64,000 nt of DNA from Sphingomonas sp. TZW2008 (GTDB taxonomy: Bacteria > Pseudomonadota > Alphaproteobacteria > Sphingomonadales > Sphingomonadaceae), in NCBI RefSeq assembly GCF_002117915.1, contig NZ_BDJB01000001.1, forward strand, positions 186,001 through 250,000, read 5' to 3'. Position numbers and translations under genes: made by a program. Position 1 is the first letter of the stretch, and each line of letters opens with the position of its first letter. Positions 18,325-27,886 of the stretch are shown here, in pieces. A model generated the notes under the pieces. It was not told the DNA's origin. It did no database searches and saw only the letters and a list, made by a program, of their open reading frames with translations.

Positions 18325-19173
18325 ATGACGATCTTCAAGTATCTTCCCGCCGCTGTCCTTGCAGCGCTCGCCCTCCCGGCCGCCGCGCAGGACGCCGATC
18401 CGCCCAAGCCGATCACCGTCAGCGGCAGCGTCGGCCTCGTCTCCGACTATCGGTTCCGCGGCGTATCGCAGAGCGACGAGAACCTCGCCGTTCAGGGCGG
18501 CCTCACCATCGCGCACGAGAGCGGCGTCTATATCGGCACGTGGGGCTCGAACCTCGCCGGCTGGGGCACGTTCGGCGGCTCGAACATGGAGCTCGACCTG
18601 ATCGCGGGCTACAAAACGACGGTCAACGATCTCACCATCGATGTCGGCGCGACCTGGTACATGTATCCCGGCGGGTTCAACAACACCGACTTCATCGAGC
18701 CGTACGTCAAGGTATCGGGCACCGCCGGCCCCGCCAGCCTGACGGTCGGCCTCGCCTACGCCCCCAAGCAGGAAGCGCTGGGTGCGTGGTATTTCAACGG
18801 TACCTCGGCGGCGAACGGCGTGTACGATGACCCGGGCGACAAGAACGACAACCTCTACGTGTGGGTCGACGGTGCTGCCGCAATCCCCAGCACGCCGCTG
18901 ACGCTGAAGGGGCATATCGGCTTCTCCAACGGCAATTCGGGCCTCGGCCCGTTCGCGACCAGCGTCGCGCCGACCGGCGAGTATATCGACTGGCTGGTGG
19001 GTGCCGACTTTGCGATCCCCAACACCCCGCTGACGCTCGGCATCGCCTATACCGATACCGACATCAGCCGTCGCGAGAGCGCGTACCTCCAGCCCAGCTT
19101 CAGCAAGGGGCAGGACGGCACGGGGTCGATTGCCGATTCGCAGGTCGTCTTCTCGATCACCGCCGCGTTCTGA
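18325..19173 (+). CDS. TorF family putative porin (Gcw_chp)
   Basis: A 282-aa outer-membrane beta-barrel candidate. A signal peptide (MTIFKYLPAAVLAALALPAAAQ, cut after AAA-Q) is followed by the TorF signature VSGSVGLVSDYRFRGVSQSD and alternating aromatic/hydrophobic strands (GVYIGTWGSNLAGWG, MELDLIAGYKTTV, YIDWLVGADF). It ends in VVFSITAAF with a C-terminal Phe, as expected for BAM-recognised barrels. The substrate of the family is unknown. The ribosome site is a strong AGGAGG at 18316-18321. A hairpin terminator follows. Confidence 0.87.
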   Translation: MTIFKYLPAAVLAALALPAAAQDADPPKPITVSGSVGLVSDYRFRGVSQSDENLAVQGGLTIAHESGVYIGTWGSNLAGWGTFGGSNMELDLIAGYKTTVNDLTIDVGATWYMYPGGFNNTDFIEPYVKVSGTAGPASLTVGLAYAPKQEALGAWYFNGTSAANGVYDDPGDKNDNLYVWVDGAAAIPSTPLTLKGHIGFSNGNSGLGPFATSVAPTGEYIDWLVGADFAIPNTPLTLGIAYTDTDISRRESAYLQPSFSKGQDGTGSIADSQVVFSITAAF

Positions 19174-19186
19174 CGACGCGGGCGCG

Positions 19187-19215
19187 CGGACCGGGGGTTT
19201 GCTTCCCCCGGTCCG
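19187..19215 (+). terminator. Rho-independent-type hairpin after the TorF-type porin
   Basis: An 11-bp perfect stem (19187-19197 with 19205-19215) closes a 7-base loop tttgctt, starting 13 bases after the porin stop. It is very stable and G/C-only near the loop. There is no T-run. Location and stability make it a good terminator candidate. Confidence 0.65.
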
Positions 19216-19228
19216 TCACCACATAAGG

Positions 19229-19255
19229 GGCTGATCCATCTATCGGGAGCAGCCC
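19229..19255 (+). promoter_or_regulatory. Stem-loop around the ribosome site of the thioredoxin-TPR gene
   Basis: GGCTG (19229-19233) pairs with CAGCC (19250-19254); flanking bases extend the stem toward the TTG start. The ribosome site GGGAG is held just inside the 3' arm. Both sequence (GGCTGrTCCA then GGAGCAGCCC) and layout match the element before the carbonic anhydrase gene. Function is inference. Confidence 0.4.
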
Positions 19256-20167
19256 TTGGCTACGCTGGGAATGAGTGCCGCGGAAAAGGACGCCGTTCAG
19301 GCGTTCCGCAAGGACGTGGTCGAACCGTCGATGACCAGCCTGGTCATCATCGACTTCTGGGCGGAATGGTGCGGCCCGTGCAAGGCGCTGACCCCACTGC
19401 TCGAGAAGGTCGCCGCCGATTACGCCGACAAGGGCGTGATCCTGGCGAAGATCGATACCGACAAGAACCAGTTCATCGCCGCACAATTCCAGATCCGTTC
19501 GATCCCGACGGTCTATGCGATGTTCCAGGGCCAGCTCGTCGCCGATCTGACCAATGCGCGCACCGAATCGCAGCTGCGCGCCTCGCTCGATCAGCTGCTT
19601 CGCCAGCTGCCGATCACCGGCGAGGCGCAGTCGCAGGAGGCCGAGCTCGAACCGCTGATCGCGATGGGCGAGGAAGTGCTGGCGGAAGGCGATGCCGAGC
19701 GCTCACTGTCGGTGTTCGATCAGCTCGCCGAGATGGCGCCCGAGCATCCCGCCGTCCTGTCAGGCCGCGTCCGTGCCCTGATCGCGGTCGGTGACCATGA
19801 CGCGGCCGATGCGCTGCTCGCGGCGCTCCCCGACGAGGTGGCGAAGCGGCCCGAACTCGACCGCGCGCGCGCGGCGCTCGCGCTCGCGCGGTCGGCGCCG
19901 GCGGTCGACGATCTCGCGCCGCTGCGCGCCGCCACGGCCGCCGACCCCGACGATCTGCAGGCGCAATTCGATCTCGCCAATGCCGAGATGGCAGCGGGCA
20001 ATCGCGACGCCGCCGCGGACGGCTTCCTCGCCATTACTGCGGCCGATCGCGACTGGAACGACGGCGCCGCCCGCCAGCAGCTGCTCAAGCTGTTCGAAGT
20101 CGTTGGGCTGGAGGATCCGTGGGTATCGGCACAGCGCCGGCGCCTGTCCGCGATCCTGTTCGGATGA
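19256..20167 (+). CDS. Thioredoxin domain-TPR protein (YbbN/CnoX-like co-chaperone)
   Basis: A 303-aa cytoplasmic protein. The thioredoxin fold covers residues 15-125 with active site WCGPC (C39 and C42) and IRSIPTVYAMFQ. Four or so tetratricopeptide-like helical repeats follow (AEGDAERSLSVFDQLAEMAP, HDAADALLAALPDEV, LQAQFDLANAEMAAGNRDAA). CnoX-type proteins protect substrates from oxidation and hand them to GroEL or DnaK. The CXXC is intact, so redox activity is expected. The start is TTG 19256 with GGGAG seven bases upstream; an ATG five codons on lacks a spaced site. It overlaps the next gene by 4 bases. Confidence 0.88.
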   Translation: MATLGMSAAEKDAVQAFRKDVVEPSMTSLVIIDFWAEWCGPCKALTPLLEKVAADYADKGVILAKIDTDKNQFIAAQFQIRSIPTVYAMFQGQLVADLTNARTESQLRASLDQLLRQLPITGEAQSQEAELEPLIAMGEEVLAEGDAERSLSVFDQLAEMAPEHPAVLSGRVRALIAVGDHDAADALLAALPDEVAKRPELDRARAALALARSAPAVDDLAPLRAATAADPDDLQAQFDLANAEMAAGNRDAAADGFLAITAADRDWNDGAARQQLLKLFEVVGLEDPWVSAQRRRLSAILFG

Positions 20168-20781
20168 CGCGGCTCTCGATCTTTCCGCTTCCCGGCGCGC
20201 TGCTGTTTCCCGGCATGCACCTGCCGCTGCACATCTTCGAGCCGCGGTATCGCGCGCTCGTCTCCGACGCGATGGCGCGCGACCGGCGTGTGGCAATGAT
20301 CCAGCCGCGCGCCACCGAGCGCGGCAGCGACGTGCCGCCCGCACTCTACGACATTGGTTGTGTCGGGCGGATCGCGGAGATCGAGATGCTCGACGACGGC
20401 CGCTCGAACCTTGTGCTTGAAGGCGTGGCGCTGTTTCGCCTTATCCGCGAGCTGGAGGTGACGACGCAATTCCGCCAGGTCGAGGCTGAACTGTTGCCGG
20501 CGCCGCCGGAGGAAACGCTGTCGCTCGGTGCGCGCGCGTCGCTCGAGGTCGAGGCACGCCGCTTCGCCGATCGGCAGGGCTATGCGGTCGATTGGGAGGC
20601 GGTGTCGCGGCTCGACGATCAGAGTCTCGTCAACGGCATCGCGCAGATCGCGCCGTTCGACGTCGCGGCGAAGCAGGCGCTGCTCGAGGCGGACGGCATC
20701 GGCACGCGCGCCGACCTGATCGTCCAGCTGATGCAATTCTTCGGCCGGCACGACGGCGACGATCGCGTGACGTTGCAGTGA
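20164..20781 (+). CDS. LON peptidase substrate-binding domain protein
   Basis: A 205-aa protein consisting only of the Lon N-terminal (LON substrate-binding) domain. It starts [20 protein letters not shown], continues [40 protein letters not shown] and a helical C-terminal part (VQLMQFFGR). It lacks the AAA and protease domains, as is normal for this stand-alone family, whose role is not known. The start ATG overlaps the preceding stop (ATGA), and its own stop overlaps the next gene as GTGA. The three genes form one unit with the thioredoxin-TPR protein. Confidence 0.9.
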   Translation: MTRLSIFPLPGALLFPGMHLPLHIFEPRYRALVSDAMARDRRVAMIQPRATERGSDVPPALYDIGCVGRIAEIEMLDDGRSNLVLEGVALFRLIRELEVTTQFRQVEAELLPAPPEETLSLGARASLEVEARRFADRQGYAVDWEAVSRLDDQSLVNGIAQIAPFDVAAKQALLEADGIGTRADLIVQLMQFFGRHDGDDRVTLQ

Positions 20782-21014
20782 GCGCAGCAGGTGCGGGGCG
20801 CGCCACGATCGATCCGTGGCTGCTCGAACGATTGGTCTGCCCGCTGACGCGCATGCCGCTGCGGTTCGACGAAGCAGCGGGCGAACTCGTTTCCTTTGCC
20901 GCCGGCCTCGCCTATCCGATCCGCGACGGCGTGCCGGTGATGCTGGTCGAGGCGGCGCGCCGCCTTGGCCCCGATGAGGCGGTCAGCGCGCCAGCGTCGG
21001 GAACGCAGCCCTGA
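20778..21014 (+). CDS. UPF0434/Trm112-like small protein
   Basis: A 78-aa protein starting with GTG at 20778 that overlaps the LON-domain gene stop (GTGA). It contains [20 protein letters not shown] and [20 protein letters not shown], which define the UPF0434/YcaR family related to Trm112 zinc-ribbon proteins. Only one Cys is present, so a zinc site is unlikely. Its 3' end overlaps the 3' end of the convergent msrA gene by 32 bases. Confidence 0.85.
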   Translation: MSAAGAGRATIDPWLLERLVCPLTRMPLRFDEAAGELVSFAAGLAYPIRDGVPVMLVEAARRLGPDEAVSAPASGTQP

Positions 21015-21636
21015 ACGCTGCAACCTTGGGCTTGTCCCACGCGACGATATAGGGGTGCGTCGGGTTGCGATCGAAGAATTGCTGATGGCTCGGCTCGGCG
21101 GGGAAGAAGGCGCCGCTCTCCAGCCTGGTAACGATCGGCCGCGGATAGGCGCCGCTGCGCTGTAGCTGCGCGATATAGGCGGCGGCGACGGCGCGCTGCT
21201 GCGGCGATTGCGGAAAGATCGCCGAGCGATAGCTCGGACCCGTGTCGGGGCCCTGCCGGTTCAGCTGCGTCGGATCGTGCGCGATCGAGAAGTAGACGCG
21301 CAGCAGCGTGGCGTAGCTCACCTGACGCGGGTCGTAGACGACGCGCACCGCCTCGGCATGACGCGTCCGCTCGGTCGAGACGGCGGCGTAATTGGCGGTG
21401 GCGCGATCGCCGCCGGCGTAGCCCGAGGTGACGGCGCGCACGCCCTTCACGCGTTCGAACACCGCCTCCATGCCCCAGAAGCAGCCACCGGCGAACACCG
21501 CGGTCTGCATGCCCGGCGTGGCGGGCACGTCCTGCCGCGCCGCCGGGATCACCACGGCGCGTTCGGCGGGGGCGGGGACGGCAAGCGTCGCGGCGGCAAT
21601 CGCTGCGACGGTGACGGGGATCAGGAGCTTGCGCAT
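20983..21636 (-). CDS. msrA: Exported peptide-methionine (S)-S-oxide reductase
   Basis: Reduces methionine-S-sulfoxide. The 217-aa product has an N-terminal signal peptide ([19 protein letters not shown], cut near APA), pointing to the periplasm. The MsrA core follows with the catalytic motif [59 protein letters not shown] and [11 protein letters not shown]. The catalytic Cys is the only cysteine, so there is no resolving cysteine and regeneration must use another route. ATG 21636 was chosen for the signal peptide. The 3' end overlaps UPF0434 by 32 bases. Confidence 0.93.
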   Translation of the reverse strand: MRKLLIPVTVAAIAAATLAVPAPAERAVVIPAARQDVPATPGMQTAVFAGGCFWGMEAVFERVKGVRAVTSGYAGGDRATANYAAVSTERTRHAEAVRVVYDPRQVSYATLLRVYFSIAHDPTQLNRQGPDTGPSYRSAIFPQSPQQRAVAAAYIAQLQRSGAYPRPIVTRLESGAFFPAEPSHQQFFDRNPTHPYIVAWDKPKVAAFRAAFPTLAR

Positions 21637-21700
21637 GCCATCAACATGGGATGCGGAGAATGAAGTGCAAAGACCCCGTCGAAGGGTCGGGGCCGATCGC

Positions 21701-21847
21701 TCAACGCGGCTGGACCGCCGCGGCAGCATCGATCGGTGCGCCGGTTACCGGATCGGTCTGCGGCACCAGCGTGAACAACCCGATCCCGCCGAGCACGAAA
21801 CCACCGGCGAACTGCCACAGGAAGCTGGACTTGAGGATACGGGTCAT
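21701..21847 (-). CDS. 48-aa hypothetical membrane protein
   Basis: A short protein starting MTRILKSSFLWQFAGGFVLG with one hydrophobic segment (FLWQFAGGFVLGGIGLFTLV) followed by a tail with GAPIDAAAAVQP. It lies 64 bases upstream of msrA on the same strand. I do not recognise the family. Positive residues before and none after the helix suggest an N-in single-pass protein. Codon use is normal for the window (GC-ending), which favours a real gene. Confidence 0.55.
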   Translation of the reverse strand: MTRILKSSFLWQFAGGFVLGGIGLFTLVPQTDPVTGAPIDAAAAVQPR

Positions 21848-22063
21848 CGGTCTTGCTCTTGTTCTCGTTGATCTGAGCGACCGAAATAGTCGCCCGCTGC
21901 TGAACGGCATCTTGGCGCGCCGTTCATCGTAGGTTGTCGATCTAGCGACGCGCGCGGCGACACCATAGGCCGAAGGTGGAAAGCAATCGTTTCCGCGATG
22001 GCACGCCGAGGAGGGACGATCGCCGACGACCCCGTAATGCCGCCCGCTGCCGAACCGTCCCGG

Positions 22064-23290
<1,227 letters not shown>

Positions 23291-25069
23291 CTATAGCGAT
23301 CCGGCGTCCGATGTCGCAACCGCAACAATCGCCGGCATCAGGCCACGCAGCGCATTGCCGAGAAAGAAGCCGCCGCAGAGATCGTCCGCGCGCAGATCGT
23401 GCTCGACCGCGCGGCCGCTCTCGAGCAGCTCGGCGCGCAGCACGCCGGGCAGCAGCCCGCGACGCGATGGCGGCGTCAGTAAGCGGCCATCGCGCGCAAC
23501 GAAGACGTTGGTAAAGCTCCCTTCGGTGACGAAACCGTCGGGATCGACGAACACCACCTCGTCCATTCCCGACGCGCGCCGCGCGGCGTCGTAGAAGGCG
23601 CGGTCGCTCGTCTTGTGGCGCAGGCGATAATCATGCGTCGCGACCGGCAGCGGGACGATCACCGTGCGAAGCGCCGCCTCACGAGCTGCCGGCAGCGGCG
23701 CGACCTCGATCGCGATTCCGCCAGCGCGCGCGGCGAGCAGACGAACGCGCGCAGGGTGGCGCAACCGGAAGGTCGCCGCCTGCAATTCGTTGCGCGCATC
23801 GTGCCGGTCGAAGCGGTAGCCGAGCGCCGCGGCACTGTCGCGCATCCGCGCCAGGTGGCGCTCGATCAGCAGGATGCCCTCGGCGGGATCGAATCGCATC
23901 GTCTCGATCAGATCGGGATCGTGCTGGCCGTGCGTCAGGAACACGCCCTTCGCCAGCGCCTCGTCCCACTCGGCATCGGGCTGGCTGTCGGCGACGATGC
24001 CGCCGCCGAGCCCCAGCGTCGCACGCTGCTCACCGGGGTGTACCAGAAGCGTACGGATCGCGACGTTGAATTGCGCCTCGTCCTCCGCGAGATACCCGAT
24101 CGATCCCGTATAAGCCCCCCGCGGACCCTTCTCAACGTCTCCGATCACCTGCATCGCGCGTACCTTCGGCGCCCCGGTGATCGATCCGCAGGGGAACAGC
24201 GCCTCAAGCACGTCGATCGCATCCTTGCCCGCCGCGAGCTCGGCGGTGACGGTGGAGGTCATTTGATGCACGGTGGGGAAGTGCTCGACCTCGAACAGCC
24301 TGGGCACCGCGACGCTGCCCGCCACCGCGACGCGCGACAGATCATTGCGCATCAGGTCGACGATCATCAGGTTTTCCGCGCGCTGCTTCTCGTCCGCCGC
24401 CAACGCCTCGGCAGCGGCAGCATCCTGCGCCGGGTCCTGCTCGCGTCGCGCCGTCCCCTTCATCGGGCGGCAGACGAGCGTGCCGTCGGCGAGTTGGAAG
24501 AACAGCTCCGGCGAGAAGGACAGAAGCGTTTCCTCGCCGGTTGCGACGATGCCGCCCCAGCCGGCCTGCGCGCGGCCGCGCACCGCGGCGTAGAGCGCCA
24601 GCGGATCGCCAAGGAACGGCACCGCGGCACGGAAGGTGAGATTGGCCTGGTAGATGTCGCCCGCGCGGATCAGATCGCTGACTTGCGCCAGCATCGCGTC
24701 ATAGTCGGCACGCGTCACGTCGGGGATCGGCGGCGTGATCCGCGCCCCCGCCGGATCGGGAAGCAGCGCGGCCACGTCGCTCACCGCCGCATGCCCGTCG
24801 AACACGCCGAACCAGACGAGCGGCGTCGGGGCCTCATGCGATGTCGCGGCGCTCGGCTCTAACGCGGCGCCAGCCTCGTACGACAGGAACCCAGCAATCT
24901 CGCGTCCGCCGTGGATCGCAGCGCGGGCCGCCGCAAGCACCGGGCGAACCTCGGCCTGGCTGTACGCGGCGATGATCGCTGCCGGCCGGGTATACAGCCG
25001 CGCCGCCGCGCTGCCGGGCCGAGCGTCGTCGATCAGCACGAAGGGCGCGGCGGGATGCGCAATGGCCAT
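23291..25069 (-). CDS. Fused aminodeoxychorismate synthase component I / aminodeoxychorismate lyase (PabB-PabC)
   Basis: A 592-aa two-domain enzyme for p-aminobenzoate, the folate precursor. Residues 1-360 are the chorismate-binding PabB part (GDIYQANLTFRAAVPFLGDP, LLSFSPELFFQL, VCRPMKGTARREQDP, IVDLMRNDLSRVA, FPCGSITGAPKVRAMQVI). The rest is a class IV PLP enzyme resembling PabC (LIERHLARMRDSAAALGYRF, the lysine in RHKTSDRAFYDAAR, EGSFTNVFVARDGRLLTPP, LPGVLRAELLESG). The fusion is common in alphaproteobacteria. ATG 25069 is selected; the longer open frame overlaps the divergent peptidase promoter. Confidence 0.92.
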   Translation of the reverse strand: MAIAHPAAPFVLIDDARPGSAAARLYTRPAAIIAAYSQAEVRPVLAAARAAIHGGREIAGFLSYEAGAALEPSAATSHEAPTPLVWFGVFDGHAAVSDVAALLPDPAGARITPPIPDVTRADYDAMLAQVSDLIRAGDIYQANLTFRAAVPFLGDPLALYAAVRGRAQAGWGGIVATGEETLLSFSPELFFQLADGTLVCRPMKGTARREQDPAQDAAAAEALAADEKQRAENLMIVDLMRNDLSRVAVAGSVAVPRLFEVEHFPTVHQMTSTVTAELAAGKDAIDVLEALFPCGSITGAPKVRAMQVIGDVEKGPRGAYTGSIGYLAEDEAQFNVAIRTLLVHPGEQRATLGLGGGIVADSQPDAEWDEALAKGVFLTHGQHDPDLIETMRFDPAEGILLIERHLARMRDSAAALGYRFDRHDARNELQAATFRLRHPARVRLLAARAGGIAIEVAPLPAAREAALRTVIVPLPVATHDYRLRHKTSDRAFYDAARRASGMDEVVFVDPDGFVTEGSFTNVFVARDGRLLTPPSRRGLLPGVLRAELLESGRAVEHDLRADDLCGGFFLGNALRGLMPAIVAVATSDAGSL

Positions 25070-25200
25070 CGTCGCGCAATGCCCGCGCGGGTCGCGCGCG
25101 GCAAGGCTGTGCGTCCGTAGCGCCGCCGGCCATTTACGCGTGCAACGGCGGCGGCATGCGCCGGCTTGCGGCACGACCGTTCGGCGCGCTAGCAGGTGTC

Positions 25201-27141
25201 ATGCTCCGATCAGCCACCGCCATCGCCGCCCTCGCTTTCTCCTCGCTCGGCGCCGCCGCCCCGGCGGTCGCGCAGGTCATGAAGCCCGCAGCGATTACCG
25301 CGGACGGCGTACCCGCGATACCTGCGACACTGGCCGAGAAGCTGCGGCCGTATCTTGAAGCGCGATCGGCGAGCGCGGTCGATTGGAACCCGGTCGACCG
25401 GTCACTGCTCGTCTCGACCCGCTTCGCCAACGTGGCGCAGCTGCATACCGTCGCCAGCCCGCTCGCGATGCGGCGCCAGATCACCTTCGAGACCGATCGG
25501 ATCGGCACCGCTGCCTACTCCAAGTCGGGCGACGTGCTGCTCGTGCAAAAGGACACCGGCGGCGGCGAGTTCTTCCAGCTGTACACGCTCAAGGACGGGC
25601 GGCTCACCCTCCTCACCGACGGTAAGAGCCGCAACGAGTTCAACGCGTGGAGCCACGACGGCCGGCTGGTCGGCTATTCCTCGACCCGCCGTAACGGCGC
25701 CGACAGCGACCTCTACGTCGTCGACCCGCGCGACCCCAAGACCGATCGGCTGGTCGCGCAGGTGAAGGGCGGCGGCTGGGGCATCGCCGATTTCGCGCCC
25801 GACGGCCGGACGGCGGTGGTCGGCGAATATCTCTCGGTGCAGAAGTCGAACCTCCACACGCTCGATCTGGCGACGGGCAGACTGACGCCGCTGACCGATC
25901 CCAAGGCGCAGGTGGCATGGGGCGGCGCGCGATATGCGCCCGACGGCACCTTGTGGGTGACGAGCGACGAGGGGTCGGACGTCCAGCGGCTCGGGACGCT
26001 CGATACCAGGACGGGCGCGTTCCGCGCGGTCACGCCGCCGGGCAAGTGGGACGTCGACGAGTTCGAGGTCGCCGACGACGGCCGCTTCATCGCCTATGCC
26101 ACCAACGAGGCGGGCATCGGCAGGCTCAAGCTGCTGGATCCCAAAACCGGTCGATCGCGCGACGTGATGGGTCTGCCGCAGGGCGTCGTCGGCGGAATCA
26201 GCATCGCGCCGTGGGGGGCGATCGCGGTGACGGTGAGCAGCGCGGGCACGCCGGGCGACGTCTTCGTCGTCGATCCGGCGACGCTGGCGGTGACGCGCTG
26301 GACCGAGAGCGAGACCGGCGGGCTCGATGCGGCGAAGAACGTCGCACCCGAACTCGTCACGGTGAAGAGCTTCGACGGCGAAGCGGTGACGGGGTTCCTC
26401 TATCGCCCCGACGTGAAGAAATTTCCGGGCAAGCGGCCGCTGCTGATCGACATCCACGGCGGACCGGAGGGGCAGACGCGGCCGAGCTATCGCGGCGCGG
26501 CCAATTACTATCTCAACGAGCTCGGCATCGCGCTGTTCTATCCCAACGTGCGTGGCTCGTCGGGGTTCGGCAAACGCTTCATCGCGCTCGACAACGGCCC
26601 GTTCAAGCGCGAGGATTCGGTGCAGGACATCGGCGCCTTCCTTGATCGCTTCGCCGCCGATCCGCGGATCGATGCGGGCCGCGTCGGCGTGCAGGGCGGC
26701 AGCTACGGCGGCTATATGTGCTACGCCTCGGCGATCCGCTACGGCGCGCGCTTGAAGGGCGCGCAGTGCACCGTCGCGATCTCCAATTTCGTGACGTTCC
26801 TCGAGAACACGCAGAGCTATCGCCGCGACCTCCGCCGCGTCGAATACGGTGACGAGCGCGATCCCGCGCAGAAGGCGAAGCTGATCGCGATCTCGCCGAT
26901 GACGCGCGTCAACGAGATCAAGATCCCGCTGCTCGTTGTCACCGGCGCGAACGATCCGCGCGTGCCCAAGTCGGAGGCCGCTCAGCTCGTCGCGGCGGTG
27001 CGCCGCAACGGCGGCACGGCGTGGCACATCGTCGCCGCCGACGAGGGCCACGGCTATGCCAAGAAGGAGAACCGCGACTATTCGACGCTCGCGGTGCTGA
27101 CCTTCTGGCAGCAATATCTGCTGGGAGAGAAGGCGCAGTGA
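25201..27141 (+). CDS. S9 family peptidase (prolyl oligopeptidase family), exported
   Basis: A 646-aa serine peptidase. A signal peptide (MLRSATAIAALAFSSLGAAA, cut at AVA-Q) is followed by a beta-propeller half (FDTRFANVAQLHT-like start, NAWSHDGRLVGYSS, FAPDGRTAVVGEYLSV). The alpha/beta-hydrolase domain carries the nucleophile S501 in GGSYGGYM, the Asp in GANDPRVP and the His in DEGHGYAKKEN. Such enzymes trim short peptides in the periplasm. ATG 25201, 5 bases after AGGTG, suits the signal peptide better than ATG 25156. The stop overlaps a possible GTG start of the next gene. Confidence 0.9.
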   Translation: MLRSATAIAALAFSSLGAAAPAVAQVMKPAAITADGVPAIPATLAEKLRPYLEARSASAVDWNPVDRSLLVSTRFANVAQLHTVASPLAMRRQITFETDRIGTAAYSKSGDVLLVQKDTGGGEFFQLYTLKDGRLTLLTDGKSRNEFNAWSHDGRLVGYSSTRRNGADSDLYVVDPRDPKTDRLVAQVKGGGWGIADFAPDGRTAVVGEYLSVQKSNLHTLDLATGRLTPLTDPKAQVAWGGARYAPDGTLWVTSDEGSDVQRLGTLDTRTGAFRAVTPPGKWDVDEFEVADDGRFIAYATNEAGIGRLKLLDPKTGRSRDVMGLPQGVVGGISIAPWGAIAVTVSSAGTPGDVFVVDPATLAVTRWTESETGGLDAAKNVAPELVTVKSFDGEAVTGFLYRPDVKKFPGKRPLLIDIHGGPEGQTRPSYRGAANYYLNELGIALFYPNVRGSSGFGKRFIALDNGPFKREDSVQDIGAFLDRFAADPRIDAGRVGVQGGSYGGYMCYASAIRYGARLKGAQCTVAISNFVTFLENTQSYRRDLRRVEYGDERDPAQKAKLIAISPMTRVNEIKIPLLVVTGANDPRVPKSEAAQLVAAVRRNGGTAWHIVAADEGHGYAKKENRDYSTLAVLTFWQQYLLGEKAQ

Positions 27142-27146
27142 CGACG

Positions 27147-27806
27147 ATGAGCGAACCCGCGCTGCGCGCGATGATCGTGCCGGTGACGCCGATCGAGCAG
27201 AATTGCACGCTAATCTGGTGCACGCGCACGATGAAGGCGGCGGTGATCGATCCGGGCGGCGATCTCGCCAAGATCCGTTCGGCGGTGGCGCAGGCGGGGG
27301 TCACGGTCGAGAAGGTATTGCTGACGCACGGCCATATCGATCACGCCGGCGAGGCGAAGCCGCTTGCCGACGAACTCGGCGTCGCGATCGAGGGGCCGCA
27401 CGAAGCGGATCGCTTCTGGCTCGCACGGCTAGCCGACGACGGGCGCAACTGGGGGATCAACGGCGTCCCGTTCGAGCCCGATCGCTGGCTCGACGACGGC
27501 GATACTGTGACGGTGGGCGACCTGACGCTCGACGTCTATCACACCCCCGGCCACACCGCGGGGCACGTCATCTTCCACCACGCGCCGTCCAACTTCGCGC
27601 AAGTGGGCGATGTGCTGTTCCAGGGCTCGGTCGGGCGCACCGATCTGCCGCAAGGCGATCACCAGACGCTGGTCAACTCGATCGTCACCAAGCTGTGGCC
27701 GCTGGGTGGGGAAACGGCGTTCATCCCCGGCCACGGCAAGCCATCGACCTTCGCGCACGAGCGGCAGTGGAACATGTTCGTCAGCGACGATGCCCTGTCG
27801 GCATGA
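27147..27806 (+). CDS. Metallo-beta-lactamase-fold hydrolase (glyoxalase II-like)
   Basis: A 219-aa MBL-fold protein. The start is followed by MIVPVTPIEQNCTLIWCTRT and IDPGGDLAKIR. The metal-binding motif is LLTHGHIDHAGEAKPLADEL (HxHxDH), with further ligands in HTPGHTAGHVIFH, VGDVLFQGSVGRTDLPQGDH and FIPGHGKPSTF. This is the hydroxyacylglutathione-hydrolase-like subgroup (YcbL type). A GTG at 27138 overlaps the peptidase stop (GTGA) and is an equally good start given the GGAGAGAAGG just ahead. The gene is in one unit with the peptidase. Confidence 0.88.
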   Translation: MSEPALRAMIVPVTPIEQNCTLIWCTRTMKAAVIDPGGDLAKIRSAVAQAGVTVEKVLLTHGHIDHAGEAKPLADELGVAIEGPHEADRFWLARLADDGRNWGINGVPFEPDRWLDDGDTVTVGDLTLDVYHTPGHTAGHVIFHHAPSNFAQVGDVLFQGSVGRTDLPQGDHQTLVNSIVTKLWPLGGETAFIPGHGKPSTFAHERQWNMFVSDDALSA

Positions 27807-27886
27807 GGACCTGACGATCGTTTCCTGGGCACGCAGCGGTCACTTAGCCGCGGATGCCGAAATGATTGAAGCGTGAATAGCGAGGG

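Noticed and set aside
27807..27886. TPP riboswitch ahead of thiL
   Set aside because: Only 80 bases with no sign of the conserved THI-box core; nothing supports a riboswitch.
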